This document shows, piece after piece, positions 41,039 through 49,168 of a stretch of DNA of 64,000 bases (positions are counted from its first letter, which is position 1; every line of letters begins with the position of its first letter). Source of the stretch: Comamonas piscis. GTDB taxonomy: Bacteria > Pseudomonadota > Gammaproteobacteria > Burkholderiales > Burkholderiaceae_C. The stretch lies in the NCBI RefSeq assembly GCF_014109725.1, contig NZ_CP058554.1:4340001-4404000 (forward strand), read 5' to 3'. The position numbers were made by a program, and so were the translations under genes. Under the pieces are notes generated by a model. That model made no database searches and was not told the origin of the DNA. It was given only the letters and a program-made list of their open reading frames with translations.

Positions 41039-41979
41039 GCGAGGGCTTCTTTGGTTTCTTGCAAAGTGGCGGGGTCGTACAGAGCCACACCCACGAGTTC
41101 AGGGTCGATGCGCTTGGTCATACCGGTCAGCACCTTGCCGGGGCCGCATTCGACCAAGTGGGTGGCGCCCAGTACACGCAGGCGCTGCACGCACTCAACC
41201 CAGCGCACAGGGCCAAAGGCCTGGCGATACAGCGCATCGCGGATGGCATCTGCATCGCTGGGCATCGCCACATCGATATTGTTGAGCACATGAATCTGGG
41301 GCGCAGCCAGTTGCAGGCCAGCCAAGGCCAGCTTGAGCTTTTCCGCGGCGGGCTTCATCAGGCTGGAATGGAAAGGCGCCGACACCGGCAGCGGCAAAGC
41401 GCGCTTGGCGCCCGCCTCTTTCACGGCCAGGCTGGCGGCGTCGACCGCAGCTTTGGAGCCAGCGATCACGGTCTGGCCAGGGTCGTTGAAGTTCACCGCC
41501 TCCACCACCTCAGCGCCGCCCAGCTGGGCAGTCACCTGGGCGCAGACGGCCTTGACCGATGCGGCATCGAGGCCCAGTACCGCTGCCATCGCGCCGGCAC
41601 CCACGGGCACCGCCTCTTGCATCGCAGCGCCACGCAGGCGCACCAGCGGTGCGGCCTGGCTCAAGGTCAGCACACCGGCTGCGACCAGCGCGGAATACTC
41701 GCCCAGCGAATGGCCTGCCACAGCGATGGGCATGGCACCGCCTTCAGCTTGCCAGACGCGCCAGGCAGCCACACCGGCCACCAGCATCACCGGCTGGGTA
41801 TTGGCGGTCAGGGCCAGCGTCTCTTTCGGGCCGTTGTGGATCAGCGCACCCAGGTCTTCGCCCAGCGCATCCGATGCCTCTTGCAGCGCCTGCACGACAG
41901 CGGGGTGCGTACCCCAGGCATCCAACATGCCCACGGCCTGCGAGCCTTGGCCCGGAAAAACAAATGCAAAAGCGCTCAT
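41035..41979 (-). CDS. fabD: malonyl-CoA:ACP transacylase
   Basis: A 314-residue acyltransferase: FPGQGSQAVGM near the N-terminus, nucleophile Ser91 in GHSLGEYS, Arg in LVRLRGAAMQ and His in SAPFHSSLM. It loads malonyl onto ACP. It is 60 bp downstream of fabH. Confidence 0.96.
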   Translation of the reverse strand: MSAFAFVFPGQGSQAVGMLDAWGTHPAVVQALQEASDALGEDLGALIHNGPKETLALTANTQPVMLVAGVAAWRVWQAEGGAMPIAVAGHSLGEYSALVAAGVLTLSQAAPLVRLRGAAMQEAVPVGAGAMAAVLGLDAASVKAVCAQVTAQLGGAEVVEAVNFNDPGQTVIAGSKAAVDAASLAVKEAGAKRALPLPVSAPFHSSLMKPAAEKLKLALAGLQLAAPQIHVLNNIDVAMPSDADAIRDALYRQAFGPVRWVECVQRLRVLGATHLVECGPGKVLTGMTKRIDPELVGVALYDPATLQETKEALA

Positions 41980-42039
41980 GTCTCGGTCTAAATCAGTATT
42001 TTTATCAAACAGGTTCGGGGCAGTCAGCGATGCAGCATG

Positions 42040-43020
42040 CTACATCGTCAGCAGCACGGCACCCCAGGTAAAGCCACCGCCCACGCCTTCGAGCATCACA
42101 TTCTGGCCGGGCTTGACCTGGCCGCTGCGCACGGCATGGTCCAGTGCCAGCGGGATCGAGGCTGCTGAAGTATTGCCATGCTGGTCAACCGTGACGACCA
42201 CCTTCTCGGGCGCGAGCTTGAGCTTGCGCGCCGTGCTCATCATGATGCGCAAGTTGGCCTGGTGCGGGATCAGCCAGTCAATATCGGACTCTTGCATGTT
42301 GGCCTTTTCCAGCGCAGCGCGCGCGGCCTTATCCAACACACCAACCGCCAGCTTGAAGACGGCCTGGCCATCCATGCGCAGCAGCGGCGAGCCAATCACC
42401 TGGCCGCCCGAGACATTGCCCGGCACGCAGAGGATATCGACATGGCTGCCATCGGCGTGCAGATCGGTGGCCAAGATGCCCGGGCGGTCCGAGGCCTCCA
42501 GCACCACAGCGCCAGCGCCATCGCCAAACAGCACGCAGGTGGTGCGGTCGTTGAAATCCAGAATGCGGCTGAACACTTCCGCACCTACCACCAGCACACG
42601 CTTGGCCGTGCCGGACTTGATCATTGAATCCGCGACCGTCAGCGCATAGACAAAACCGCTGCACACCGCCTGCATGTCAAATACCGGGCAGCCATTGGCA
42701 ATGCCCAGCTTGTTTTGCAAGATGGCGGCGGTCGAGGGGAACACCATGTCCGGCGTGGAGGTGGCGACGATGATCAGATCCAGGTCGGAGGCCTGCAGAT
42801 TGGCGGCCTGGAGTGCATTCTTCGATGCCTCCAGCGCCAGATCGCTGGCGGCCACATGGGCCTCTGCAAAATGGCGCGCCTTGATGCCAGTGCGCTCGAC
42901 AATCCACTCGTCGGAGGTTTCCAGACCACGCGTGGCCAGCTCGGCAGCCAACTCGTCATTGGTGACACGGCGTGGCGGCAGGTAGCTGCCTGTGCCGGTA
43001 ATGCGGGAATAAATACTCAT
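42040..43020 (-). CDS. fabH: beta-ketoacyl-ACP synthase III
   Basis: A 326-residue initiating condensing enzyme. Cys120 (MQAVCSGFVYAL), His (LIPHQANLRI) and Asn (HGNTSAAS) make the triad. It condenses acetyl-CoA with malonyl-ACP. The ATG is 5 bp after the plsX stop. Confidence 0.96.
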   Translation of the reverse strand: MSIYSRITGTGSYLPPRRVTNDELAAELATRGLETSDEWIVERTGIKARHFAEAHVAASDLALEASKNALQAANLQASDLDLIIVATSTPDMVFPSTAAILQNKLGIANGCPVFDMQAVCSGFVYALTVADSMIKSGTAKRVLVVGAEVFSRILDFNDRTTCVLFGDGAGAVVLEASDRPGILATDLHADGSHVDILCVPGNVSGGQVIGSPLLRMDGQAVFKLAVGVLDKAARAALEKANMQESDIDWLIPHQANLRIMMSTARKLKLAPEKVVVTVDQHGNTSAASIPLALDHAVRSGQVKPGQNVMLEGVGGGFTWGAVLLTM

Positions 43021-43025
43021 CGAAT

Positions 43026-44078
43026 TCAGGTAGGAGACGTCACGGTTTTGGCAGCAGCAGCGCTGTCTGCCGACATCAGCAGGGGCGCAGCCGTCTGAAT
43101 CTTGGTCTGCACACGCCCCAGCAAATCATTGCGGGCAGCGTCATAGGCGCGCCGCAGGGCATGCTCATACGCCACCGCATCGGCTGAGCCATGGCTTTTA
43201 AACACCAGGCCACGCAAACCGAGCAATGCTGCCCCATTGTAGCGGCGGTGGTCCACCCGCTTCATCAAGCGCGCCAGCACCGGGTAAGCGATCACTGCCG
43301 CCATTTTGGTGAGCAGGTTGCGCTTGAACTCTTGCTTGAGGCCGTTGCTGATCATGCTGGCCACGCCTTCGCTCGCCTTGAGCGCGACATTGCCGACAAA
43401 ACCATCACAAGTGACGATATCTACCGTTCCTTTGAAGATATCGTTGCCTTCCACGTTGCCGTAGAAATTGAGGTAACCCGATTGGCCTGCGGCGCGCAGC
43501 AGCTCGCCAGCACGCTTAATGACCTCACTGCCCTTGATGGCTTCTTCACCAATATTGAGCAGGCCAACGGTGGGATTTTCCTTGTCGTCCAGCGCGCTGA
43601 CCAAGGCTGAGCCCATCACCGCGAACTGCAGCAAATGCTCTGCACTGCAGTCCACATTGGCGCCCAGGTCCAGCACCGTGGTGGCGCCGCCTTTGGCGTG
43701 GGGAAGTTGGGAGGCGATCGCTGGGCGATCAATGCCGTCCAGCGTCTTGAGCACATAGCGGGCAATGGCCATCAGCGCGCCGGTATTGCCGGCGGACACC
43801 GCCGCCAGTGCAGCGCCCGACTTCACCTGGGCAATGGCCACCCGCATCGAAGAGTCTTTCTTCCTGCGCAGGGCCACCTCAACCGGGTCATCCATGGTGA
43901 CCACTTCACTGGCGTGCACGATGGTCGCGCGCGCGTGCTGAAACGACTGCAACGCCTCGGCCTGCCCGACCATCAACAGATGGGCATCAGGGTGGCTATC
44001 CAAAAACTTCTTACATGCAGGCAGCGTGACACGGATACCCGCATCACCGCCCATGCAATCCACGGCCAGTGTGATCAT
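43026..44078 (-). CDS. plsX: phosphate acyltransferase PlsX
   Basis: A 350-residue enzyme making acyl-phosphate from acyl-ACP for phospholipid synthesis. The family start ITLAVDCMGGDAG, SAGNTGALMA, CDGFVGNVALKASEG and the C-terminal YNGAALLGLRG are seen. ATG 44078 starts the conserved domain; the longer opening to 44117 is not. It is followed closely by fabH and separated from rpmF by a strong terminator. Confidence 0.94.
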   Translation of the reverse strand: MITLAVDCMGGDAGIRVTLPACKKFLDSHPDAHLLMVGQAEALQSFQHARATIVHASEVVTMDDPVEVALRRKKDSSMRVAIAQVKSGAALAAVSAGNTGALMAIARYVLKTLDGIDRPAIASQLPHAKGGATTVLDLGANVDCSAEHLLQFAVMGSALVSALDDKENPTVGLLNIGEEAIKGSEVIKRAGELLRAAGQSGYLNFYGNVEGNDIFKGTVDIVTCDGFVGNVALKASEGVASMISNGLKQEFKRNLLTKMAAVIAYPVLARLMKRVDHRRYNGAALLGLRGLVFKSHGSADAVAYEHALRRAYDAARNDLLGRVQTKIQTAAPLLMSADSAAAAKTVTSPT

Positions 44079-44156
44079 TCGTTCGGTAATTATTTGACGT
44101 TGTTCGCACCGAGTCACAGGCAGATGCGCCTTGCACGGCCACCTAACACCACAATA

Positions 44157-44195
44157 AAAAAGGCCCGCGCTACAACGTAGCTGCGGGCCTTTTTT
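44157..44195 (-). terminator. terminator after rpmF
   Basis: AAAAAAGGCCCGC and GCGGGCCTTTTTT form a long stem around a loop that itself contains an ACGT palindrome (GCTACAACGTAGCT). A T-run follows in both directions, so it can act bidirectionally. It separates rpmF from plsX. Confidence 0.88.
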
Positions 44196-44208
44196 ATACA
44201 GCTATGGC

Positions 44209-44391
44209 TTAGGCTTCCGACTTGTTCTTCAGCACTTGGCGGCCACGGTAGAAACCGTTAGGGCTGATGTGGTGGCGCATGTGGGTTTCACCGGTGGTGG
44301 GTTCCACAGCGATTCCAGGCACATTCAGTGCGTTGTGCGAACGGTGCATACCGCGCTTGGAAGGGGATTTCTTGTTTTGTTGAACAGCCAT
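44209..44391 (-). CDS. rpmF: 50S ribosomal protein L32
   Basis: A 60-residue basic protein starting AVQQNKKSPSKRGMHRSHNAL, the L32 signature. It has the longer betaproteobacterial C-terminus (RHHISPNGFYRGRQVLKNK) and no Cys ribbon pair. AGGAG precedes ATG 44391. Confidence 0.96.
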   Translation of the reverse strand: MAVQQNKKSPSKRGMHRSHNALNVPGIAVEPTTGETHMRHHISPNGFYRGRQVLKNKSEA

Positions 44392-44547
44392 GGTGGCTCC
44401 TGAGTCTTGAAAGGGTTGGTGACATGGCCTGCGTAAACACAAACGCATGCCCTAATTTTACGCGACTGGCCCATTAAAGACACGAGGGGATTCGCGCGAA
44501 GCCTCAAATTATAGCAAAGATCGCGGGGTGGCTTCAAGCCACCCACA

Positions 44548-45105
44548 TCAGGATTGGTTTTTATCGATGCGCAGTGACGCCAAAGCCGCAAAAGGGTTGG
44601 TTTTTTCCACCGGGCTGTCGTCAAAATCCTGGGTGGCGGACTCCAGCTTTACATCCACCGGACACACCTCGTGCATCGGCACCATGGGCAAGGCCATCAG
44701 CAGCTCGTCTTCAATCAACTCCAGCGCATCGGTCAAGGGTTCAAGCACCAGCAGGTCTTCGTCGCTCTCGTCATCCATAGCGGCAGCCGTGGCTTCGTCT
44801 TTCACAAAGCGGAAGGAGCGGCTGCTCTCGACAGCCACATCTACCGGGCGCATGCAGCGCTGGCACTGCATTTGCATCTGGGTTTCGGCATGCAGATGCA
44901 GCCAGGCCTGGCCCGCGCCGCCGGAGGACCCGACCCACTCGCCATCCAAGACCCAGCGCACGGGTTCGGCGGCTGCGGCTTCTCCGCGCAGATCATCGGC
45001 CAGCAAACGGGGCAGCTGCCCCAGGGGCAATTCGCCCTCCAGAGCCGCTTCTTGTTGGGCAAACGCCTTGATGTCCAGGCGATTGACTGAAAATTCCTTT
45101 GTCAT
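44548..45105 (-). CDS. yceD: DUF177 (YceD) protein
   Basis: A 185-residue protein of the DUF177 family, thought to act in rRNA or 50S assembly. Cys-x2-Cys (CQRCMRP) and a later Cys (HEVCPVD) are the conserved residues; an acidic segment DDESDEDLLVLEPLTDALEL follows. ATG 45105 is used because the longer frame runs into the divergent maf gene. It precedes rpmF as usual. Confidence 0.88.
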   Translation of the reverse strand: MTKEFSVNRLDIKAFAQQEAALEGELPLGQLPRLLADDLRGEAAAAEPVRWVLDGEWVGSSGGAGQAWLHLHAETQMQMQCQRCMRPVDVAVESSRSFRFVKDEATAAAMDDESDEDLLVLEPLTDALELIEDELLMALPMVPMHEVCPVDVKLESATQDFDDSPVEKTNPFAALASLRIDKNQS

Positions 45106-45131
45106 GCGCGTCAGTGTAAGAGAATCTGGGC

Positions 45132-45728
45132 ATGTCTGAATCCCTGATGCCACGCGCCCTTGTACTGGGCTCCACCTCCCGCTACCGGCGAGAGCTTCTG
45201 TCGCGCTTTCGCCTGCCCTTCGAAACCGCCTCGCCCGATGTGGACGAAACCCCGCAGCCCGGCGAAAGCCCCGCCGCCCTGGCGCTGCGCCTGGCCTTGG
45301 CCAAGGCCCATGCCGTGGCCGCCCTGTTTCCCGAAGCCATCGTCATCGGCTCCGACCAGGTGGCCGACCTGCATGGCCAGCCGTTGGGCAAGCCCATGGT
45401 GCACGACAAGGCCGTTGCCCAGCTGCGCGCAATGAGCGGCCAGAGCATGCAGTTCCACACCGCCGTGGCCGTGGTTTGCAAGGCCAGCGGCTTTGCGCAG
45501 GCCGATACCGCCGTGGTGCGCACCGTGTTCCGCCCGCTCGATGATGCCGAGATTGAGCGCTACCTGCTGGCCGAGACACCCTACGACTGCGCCGGCAGCG
45601 CCAAGAGCGAAGGCCTGGGCATCACCCTGCTCGATGCCATTGAAAGCGATGACCCCACCGCCTTGATCGGCCTGCCCTTGATTCGCACCGCCCGCCTACT
45701 GCGCGCTGCCGGGTTGGTGTTGCCATGA
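45132..45728 (+). CDS. Maf-family nucleotide pyrophosphatase (YceF-like)
   Basis: A 198-residue Maf protein. LVLGSTSRYRRELLSRF, SDQVADLHGQPLGKP and YDCAGSAKSEGLG are diagnostic; the last motif suggests the YceF subgroup (7-methyl-GTP pyrophosphatase). It is divergent from yceD and overlaps the next gene by 4 bp. Confidence 0.9.
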   Translation: MSESLMPRALVLGSTSRYRRELLSRFRLPFETASPDVDETPQPGESPAALALRLALAKAHAVAALFPEAIVIGSDQVADLHGQPLGKPMVHDKAVAQLRAMSGQSMQFHTAVAVVCKASGFAQADTAVVRTVFRPLDDAEIERYLLAETPYDCAGSAKSEGLGITLLDAIESDDPTALIGLPLIRTARLLRAAGLVLP

Positions 45729-46507
45729 ACCAACAAGTCAAAAAAGGACGTTTGTTCCTGATCCCCACCCCGCTCGACTTTGGCTGCGCCACTGAGGCGC
45801 CGCTGGCCGATGTGCTGCCCTTGCACACGGTGCAGACGGCGTCTCAGATCACCCACTGGATCTGCGAGAACGCTAAAAGCTGCCGCGCCTTTCTCAAACG
45901 GGTGGACGCGGTCGCGCCCCTGGCCCTGCCACTGCAACAGCAAAATATTGCCGAGCTGCCGCGCGAAGCCCATAAAAAAGGCGACCACAACCCGCAGACC
46001 ACCAGCAACAGCGACAGCAGCGCCCTGCTGGCCGCCGCACTGCAAGGCCATGATGTGGGCCTGGTCAGCGAAGCGGGCATGCCCGCGATTGCCGACCCGG
46101 GCAGCTCCGTGGTGCGCGCCGCCCATGATGCCGGCATTGACGTGGTTCCACTGGTAGGCCCCACCTCGCTGCTGCTGGCTCTGGCTGCCAGCGGCCTCAA
46201 TGGCCAGAACTTTGCGTTTGTGGGCTATGTGCCGAGCGACGCCACCGAGCGCAGCGCCCGCCTGCGCGAGCTGGAGCAGCTGGCGCTGCGTCAGGGGCAA
46301 ACGCAGATCTTCATCGAGACGCCCTACCGCAACCAGGCGCTGCTCGGCGCGCTGTTGCAAACTCTGCAAGCCAATACCCGTTTGTCCATCTCCAGTGGTC
46401 TGACCTTGGAGAGCGCCAGCACGCAAAGCCGCCTGGTCAAGCAGTGGAAGCCGCTGAACACCAGCCTGGACAACCGCACGCCGATGGTGTTTGCCATTGG
46501 CCGCTGA
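45725..46507 (+). CDS. SAM-dependent methyltransferase of the RsmI/tetrapyrrole methylase family
   Basis: A 260-residue protein. VSEAGMPAIADPGSSVVRAA, VPLVGPTSLLLALAASGLNG and ETPYRNQALL align with RsmI, which 2'-O-methylates C1402 of 16S rRNA. But the N-terminus is short and differs from classical RsmI, and residues 60-110 are divergent, so this is more likely the paralogue found next to maf in betaproteobacteria. Overlaps maf by 4 bp. Confidence 0.85.
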   Translation: MNQQVKKGRLFLIPTPLDFGCATEAPLADVLPLHTVQTASQITHWICENAKSCRAFLKRVDAVAPLALPLQQQNIAELPREAHKKGDHNPQTTSNSDSSALLAAALQGHDVGLVSEAGMPAIADPGSSVVRAAHDAGIDVVPLVGPTSLLLALAASGLNGQNFAFVGYVPSDATERSARLRELEQLALRQGQTQIFIETPYRNQALLGALLQTLQANTRLSISSGLTLESASTQSRLVKQWKPLNTSLDNRTPMVFAIGR

Positions 46508-46542
46508 CTGCCGTTAATGGCTGCAGCCCCTGAGGCTGCCTC

Positions 46543-46575
46543 ATGAAAAAAGCGGTGCCGAGGCACCGCTTTGTC
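46543..46575. terminator. bidirectional terminator
   Basis: AAAGCGGTGCC and GGCACCGCTTT form an 11-bp stem around a 2- or 3-base loop (GA). A-run and T-run on opposite sides let it serve both the plus methyltransferase gene and the minus sppA gene. Confidence 0.82.
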
Positions 46576-46612
46576 ATTCAAGCCTTGAACGCCGTTAGCG
46601 CTGCCAGTGCGG

Positions 46613-47644
46613 TCAGCGCACGCTGGGCAACAGCGACATCGAGCGCAAGGTACCCACGGCACCCGCACCGACCGATGCTCCAAAGCGCTTGGCAAAGCGC
46701 TCGGCCACATTCTCGCGGCGGGTGTAGTCCACGACTTCCTCGGCACCCACCACATCGCGGGCCACCTGGTCGAGGCTGCCCAGGCCGTCGGCCAAACCGA
46801 GCTTCACGGCTTCCTGGCCGGTCCAGAACAGGCCGCTGAAAGTGTCCTCGGTCTCTTTCAGGCGGTCACCCCGGCCCTGGCGCACCACCTGGATGAACTG
46901 CTGGTGGATCTGGCCCAGCATCTGCTGTGCAAATGCCTTTTGCTTCTCATTCATGGGGCTGAAGGGATCGAGCATGCCCTTGTTGGCACCGGCGGTCAGC
47001 AGGCGGCGCTCCACCCCCAGCTTGTCCATCGTGCCGGTAAAGCCAAAACCATCCATCAGCACGCCAATGCTGCCGACAATGCTGGCCTTGTCGACATAAA
47101 TACTGTCAGCGGCAGAGGCAATATAGTAGGCCGCAGAGGCGCAGGATTCCTCGACCACCGCGTACATCGGCTTCTTGTACTGGGCCTTGAGGCGCACGAT
47201 CTCGTCATTGATCATGCCCGCCTGCACGGGGCTGCCGCCGGGCGAGTTGATCAGCAGCACCACGGCCTTGGCGCCATCGTCTTCAAAGGCGGTGCGCAGT
47301 GCGGCAATCACATACTCGGCACTGGCGTCTGCGCCCGAGGCGATCTCGCCCTTGAGCTCCACCACGGCGGTGTGCTCAGTCGAGCTCTTGGTGGCAGTGC
47401 CGTCCGAGCCAAACAAGTAGCTGCCAAAGGCAATCACCAGGCCCAGCCAGACCAGGCGGAAGAAAATCTTCCAGCGGCGCGCGGAGCGCTGCTCCTTGAG
47501 CGTGTCAAAAGCCAGGCGCTCCAGCACCGAGCGCTCCCAGCCAGGCGACTGTGCCGCCACACCAGCAGCGGCAGGTGCCGCCGAGCCCCATAAATCGGGC
47601 GCCGGCGACGGGTTTTGCTGTGGGTTGTTGTCCATGGGGTTCAT
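46613..47644 (-). CDS. sppA: signal peptide peptidase SppA-type S49 protease
   Basis: A 343-residue short-form (67K-half) SppA. One N-terminal helix (WKIFFRLVWLGLVIAFGSYLF) is followed by the S49 domain: VVLLINSPGGSPVQ, catalytic Ser in VEESCASAAYYIASAAD and Lys in GVERRLLTAGANKG. It cleaves residual signal peptides in the membrane. ATG 47644 is 1 bp after the Rieske gene stop; ATG 47635 is possible. Confidence 0.92.
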   Translation of the reverse strand: MNPMDNNPQQNPSPAPDLWGSAAPAAAGVAAQSPGWERSVLERLAFDTLKEQRSARRWKIFFRLVWLGLVIAFGSYLFGSDGTATKSSTEHTAVVELKGEIASGADASAEYVIAALRTAFEDDGAKAVVLLINSPGGSPVQAGMINDEIVRLKAQYKKPMYAVVEESCASAAYYIASAADSIYVDKASIVGSIGVLMDGFGFTGTMDKLGVERRLLTAGANKGMLDPFSPMNEKQKAFAQQMLGQIHQQFIQVVRQGRGDRLKETEDTFSGLFWTGQEAVKLGLADGLGSLDQVARDVVGAEEVVDYTRRENVAERFAKRFGASVGAGAVGTLRSMSLLPSVR

Positions 47645-47645
47645 T

Positions 47646-48023
47646 TTAAAAATCAAGAGGTTGGAGGCGGCTATCCGGGTGCCAGTACACCACACCATCA
47701 CATTCACTCAGCACAAGCTTGACCAAGCCGCCGCGACAAGGCCCACCTGCACAAGCACCGGTCTCGGGTGCATAGGCTGCACCATGCGTCGCACAGAGCA
47801 GCCAACTGCCGGTATCGTCAAAAAAACGCCCCGGCTGGTAATTCATCTCCATCGCTACATGGGTGCAGCGGTTCAGATAGGCATGCACCCCGTCTTGGTA
47901 GCGGATGGCAAAGGCCTGGCAGGTCTGGCCGGCATACCGCACATCAAAGGCTACCGCCCGCCCGCCATGGTGCAGCGCATCACTCTGGCAGACGGCAATC
48001 GTCGGGGTCACACTATCGGTCAT
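47646..48023 (-). CDS. Rieske [2Fe-2S] domain protein
   Basis: A 125-residue single-domain Rieske ferredoxin. CTHVAMEMN and LLCATHGAAYAPETGACAGGP give the Cys-x-His and Cys-x2-His cluster ligands. It is translationally coupled to sppA (1-bp gap) and lies 60 bp after gph. Its partner oxygenase or reductase is not encoded nearby; it occurs in this place in related genomes as far as I recall, and its role is unknown. Confidence 0.9.
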   Translation of the reverse strand: MTDSVTPTIAVCQSDALHHGGRAVAFDVRYAGQTCQAFAIRYQDGVHAYLNRCTHVAMEMNYQPGRFFDDTGSWLLCATHGAAYAPETGACAGGPCRGGLVKLVLSECDGVVYWHPDSRLQPLDF

Positions 48024-48083
48024 GTGCGCACCGGTTGACCAAGGTTCATCTGACTGTACATACAGACAGTAATTGCACCATAG

Positions 48084-48740
48084 CTAGGAATGATCCGCCA
48101 TCCACCGTTGCAATTCAGCAACAGAGTGCGCCACGTACAGCGGCTTGAAAGGCCCAAACCCATCGAAGTGGTGGGCCCCATAGCTCACCCCCACGCTGGC
48201 ACAGCCTGCATTCATGGCCATTTGCAGGTCATGGGTCGTGTCGCCCACCATCAGCAGGCGCTCGGGCGCCACATCCAGCTCGGCCATCAGCTCTTGCAGC
48301 ATCAGCGGATGGGGCTTGCCCGCCGTCTCATCGGAGGTGCGCGTGGCATGGAAGCGCCCCTTGAGCAGGGTTGTATCCAGCACCCGGTCCAGCCCATTGC
48401 GGTTCTTGCCCGTTGCCACCGCCAACAAATGGCCACTGGCCGTCAGCTGGTCCAGCAGCTCCAGTACGCCGTCAAACAGGTTCACCTGCTCCTGGCGTTT
48501 GAGGAAATGCAGCCGGTAGCGGTTGGTCAATGCCACCATCTGGTCCTCAGGCACGTCGGGCGCGGCATGCCGCAGCGCGCTTTGCAGGCTCATGCCGATC
48601 ACATACTTGGCTTCTACCAGGCTGGGCACCGTGCCGCCCACATCCCGCACCGCATCCTGGATCGACAGCGCAATCGCCGCCGTCGAATCAAACAAGGTGC
48701 CATCCCAGTCAAAGGCAATCAAATCAAATTGGCGGGCCAT
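48084..48740 (-). CDS. gph: HAD-IA hydrolase, phosphoglycolate phosphatase-like
   Basis: A 218-residue haloacid-dehalogenase hydrolase. Motif I DWDGTLFDS with nucleophile Asp, motif III Lys in ETAGKPHPLML and motif IV VGDTTHDLQMA are present. In this operon position it is usually called gph, but the substrate is not certain. It starts the gph-Rieske-sppA unit; the rluC gene that normally precedes it is 1.35 kb away here. Confidence 0.87.
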   Translation of the reverse strand: MARQFDLIAFDWDGTLFDSTAAIALSIQDAVRDVGGTVPSLVEAKYVIGMSLQSALRHAAPDVPEDQMVALTNRYRLHFLKRQEQVNLFDGVLELLDQLTASGHLLAVATGKNRNGLDRVLDTTLLKGRFHATRTSDETAGKPHPLMLQELMAELDVAPERLLMVGDTTHDLQMAMNAGCASVGVSYGAHHFDGFGPFKPLYVAHSVAELQRWMADHS

Positions 48741-48774
48741 GTGGGGGCGCTTTCTGTAGGCATAACAAAATCAG

Positions 48775-48855
48775 GTCGCTGGCCAGCGCATTGCGGAGAC
48801 GGGCCAGGTGCATGCGAGTCTGGTGGGTGCGCCAGCGCTTGCTGGACACCCCAAC
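48775..48855 (-). pseudogene. degenerate rluC fragment
   Basis: Read on the minus strand, this stretch encodes WRTHQTRMHLA and then ALASD, aligning with GRTHQIRVHLA and AIAGD of the intact RluC. About 42 of 63 bases match the rluC segment at about 50275-50336 in the same orientation (hand count). No surrounding RluC motif is left, so it is a short relic. Its position immediately left of the partial RNase E gene copies the order of the true rluC and rne genes. Confidence 0.55.
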
Positions 48856-48874
48856 AGACGCGGCAGGGCTGCGG

Positions 48875-48918
48875 GCTAACCGCAGGCATTTTAATTCAGC
48901 CCCCAGTAACCGCGCTGG
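48875..48918 (+). repeat. leader repeat A (shared with rne leader)
   Basis: GGCTAACCG, then GCATTTTAATTCAG, then CCCAGTAACCGC closely matches the true rne upstream region at 51132-51172 (TGGTTAACCG, ACATTTTAATTCAC, CACCAGTACCCGC). About three quarters of bases agree over roughly 42 positions. It lies about 280 bp before the partial RNase E gene; in rne the distance is about 550 bp. It may contain a promoter (TTTAAT as -10) or a conserved leader RNA element. Confidence 0.55.
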
Positions 48919-49168
48919 CTGCGGTTGATGCCAGCGCCTCGGCCCCACGGCCCCCGGCAGCCCGGCCTGCGGCGCTCTGTTGTATCGACGCAAGCCTGGG
49001 CCCAATTTGAAAAGAAGCGTTACGGCCGCTTTCCGTGCGCCACCCCGAGGACGGGCACGGCGTGCCGTTCAGCGCACCAAGACTGCATAAACGCCTGATT
49101 ATTATGGAAACCAGAGATAGCGGCATGGCAGATTTCGGCTGCCATCACTCCCTACGAAAGGCAGGCAC

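Noticed and set aside
48724..49005. 93-residue minus-strand gene between gph and the partial rne
   Set aside because: Only its middle resembles RluC; the rest is featureless, so it is treated as a relic and not as a gene.
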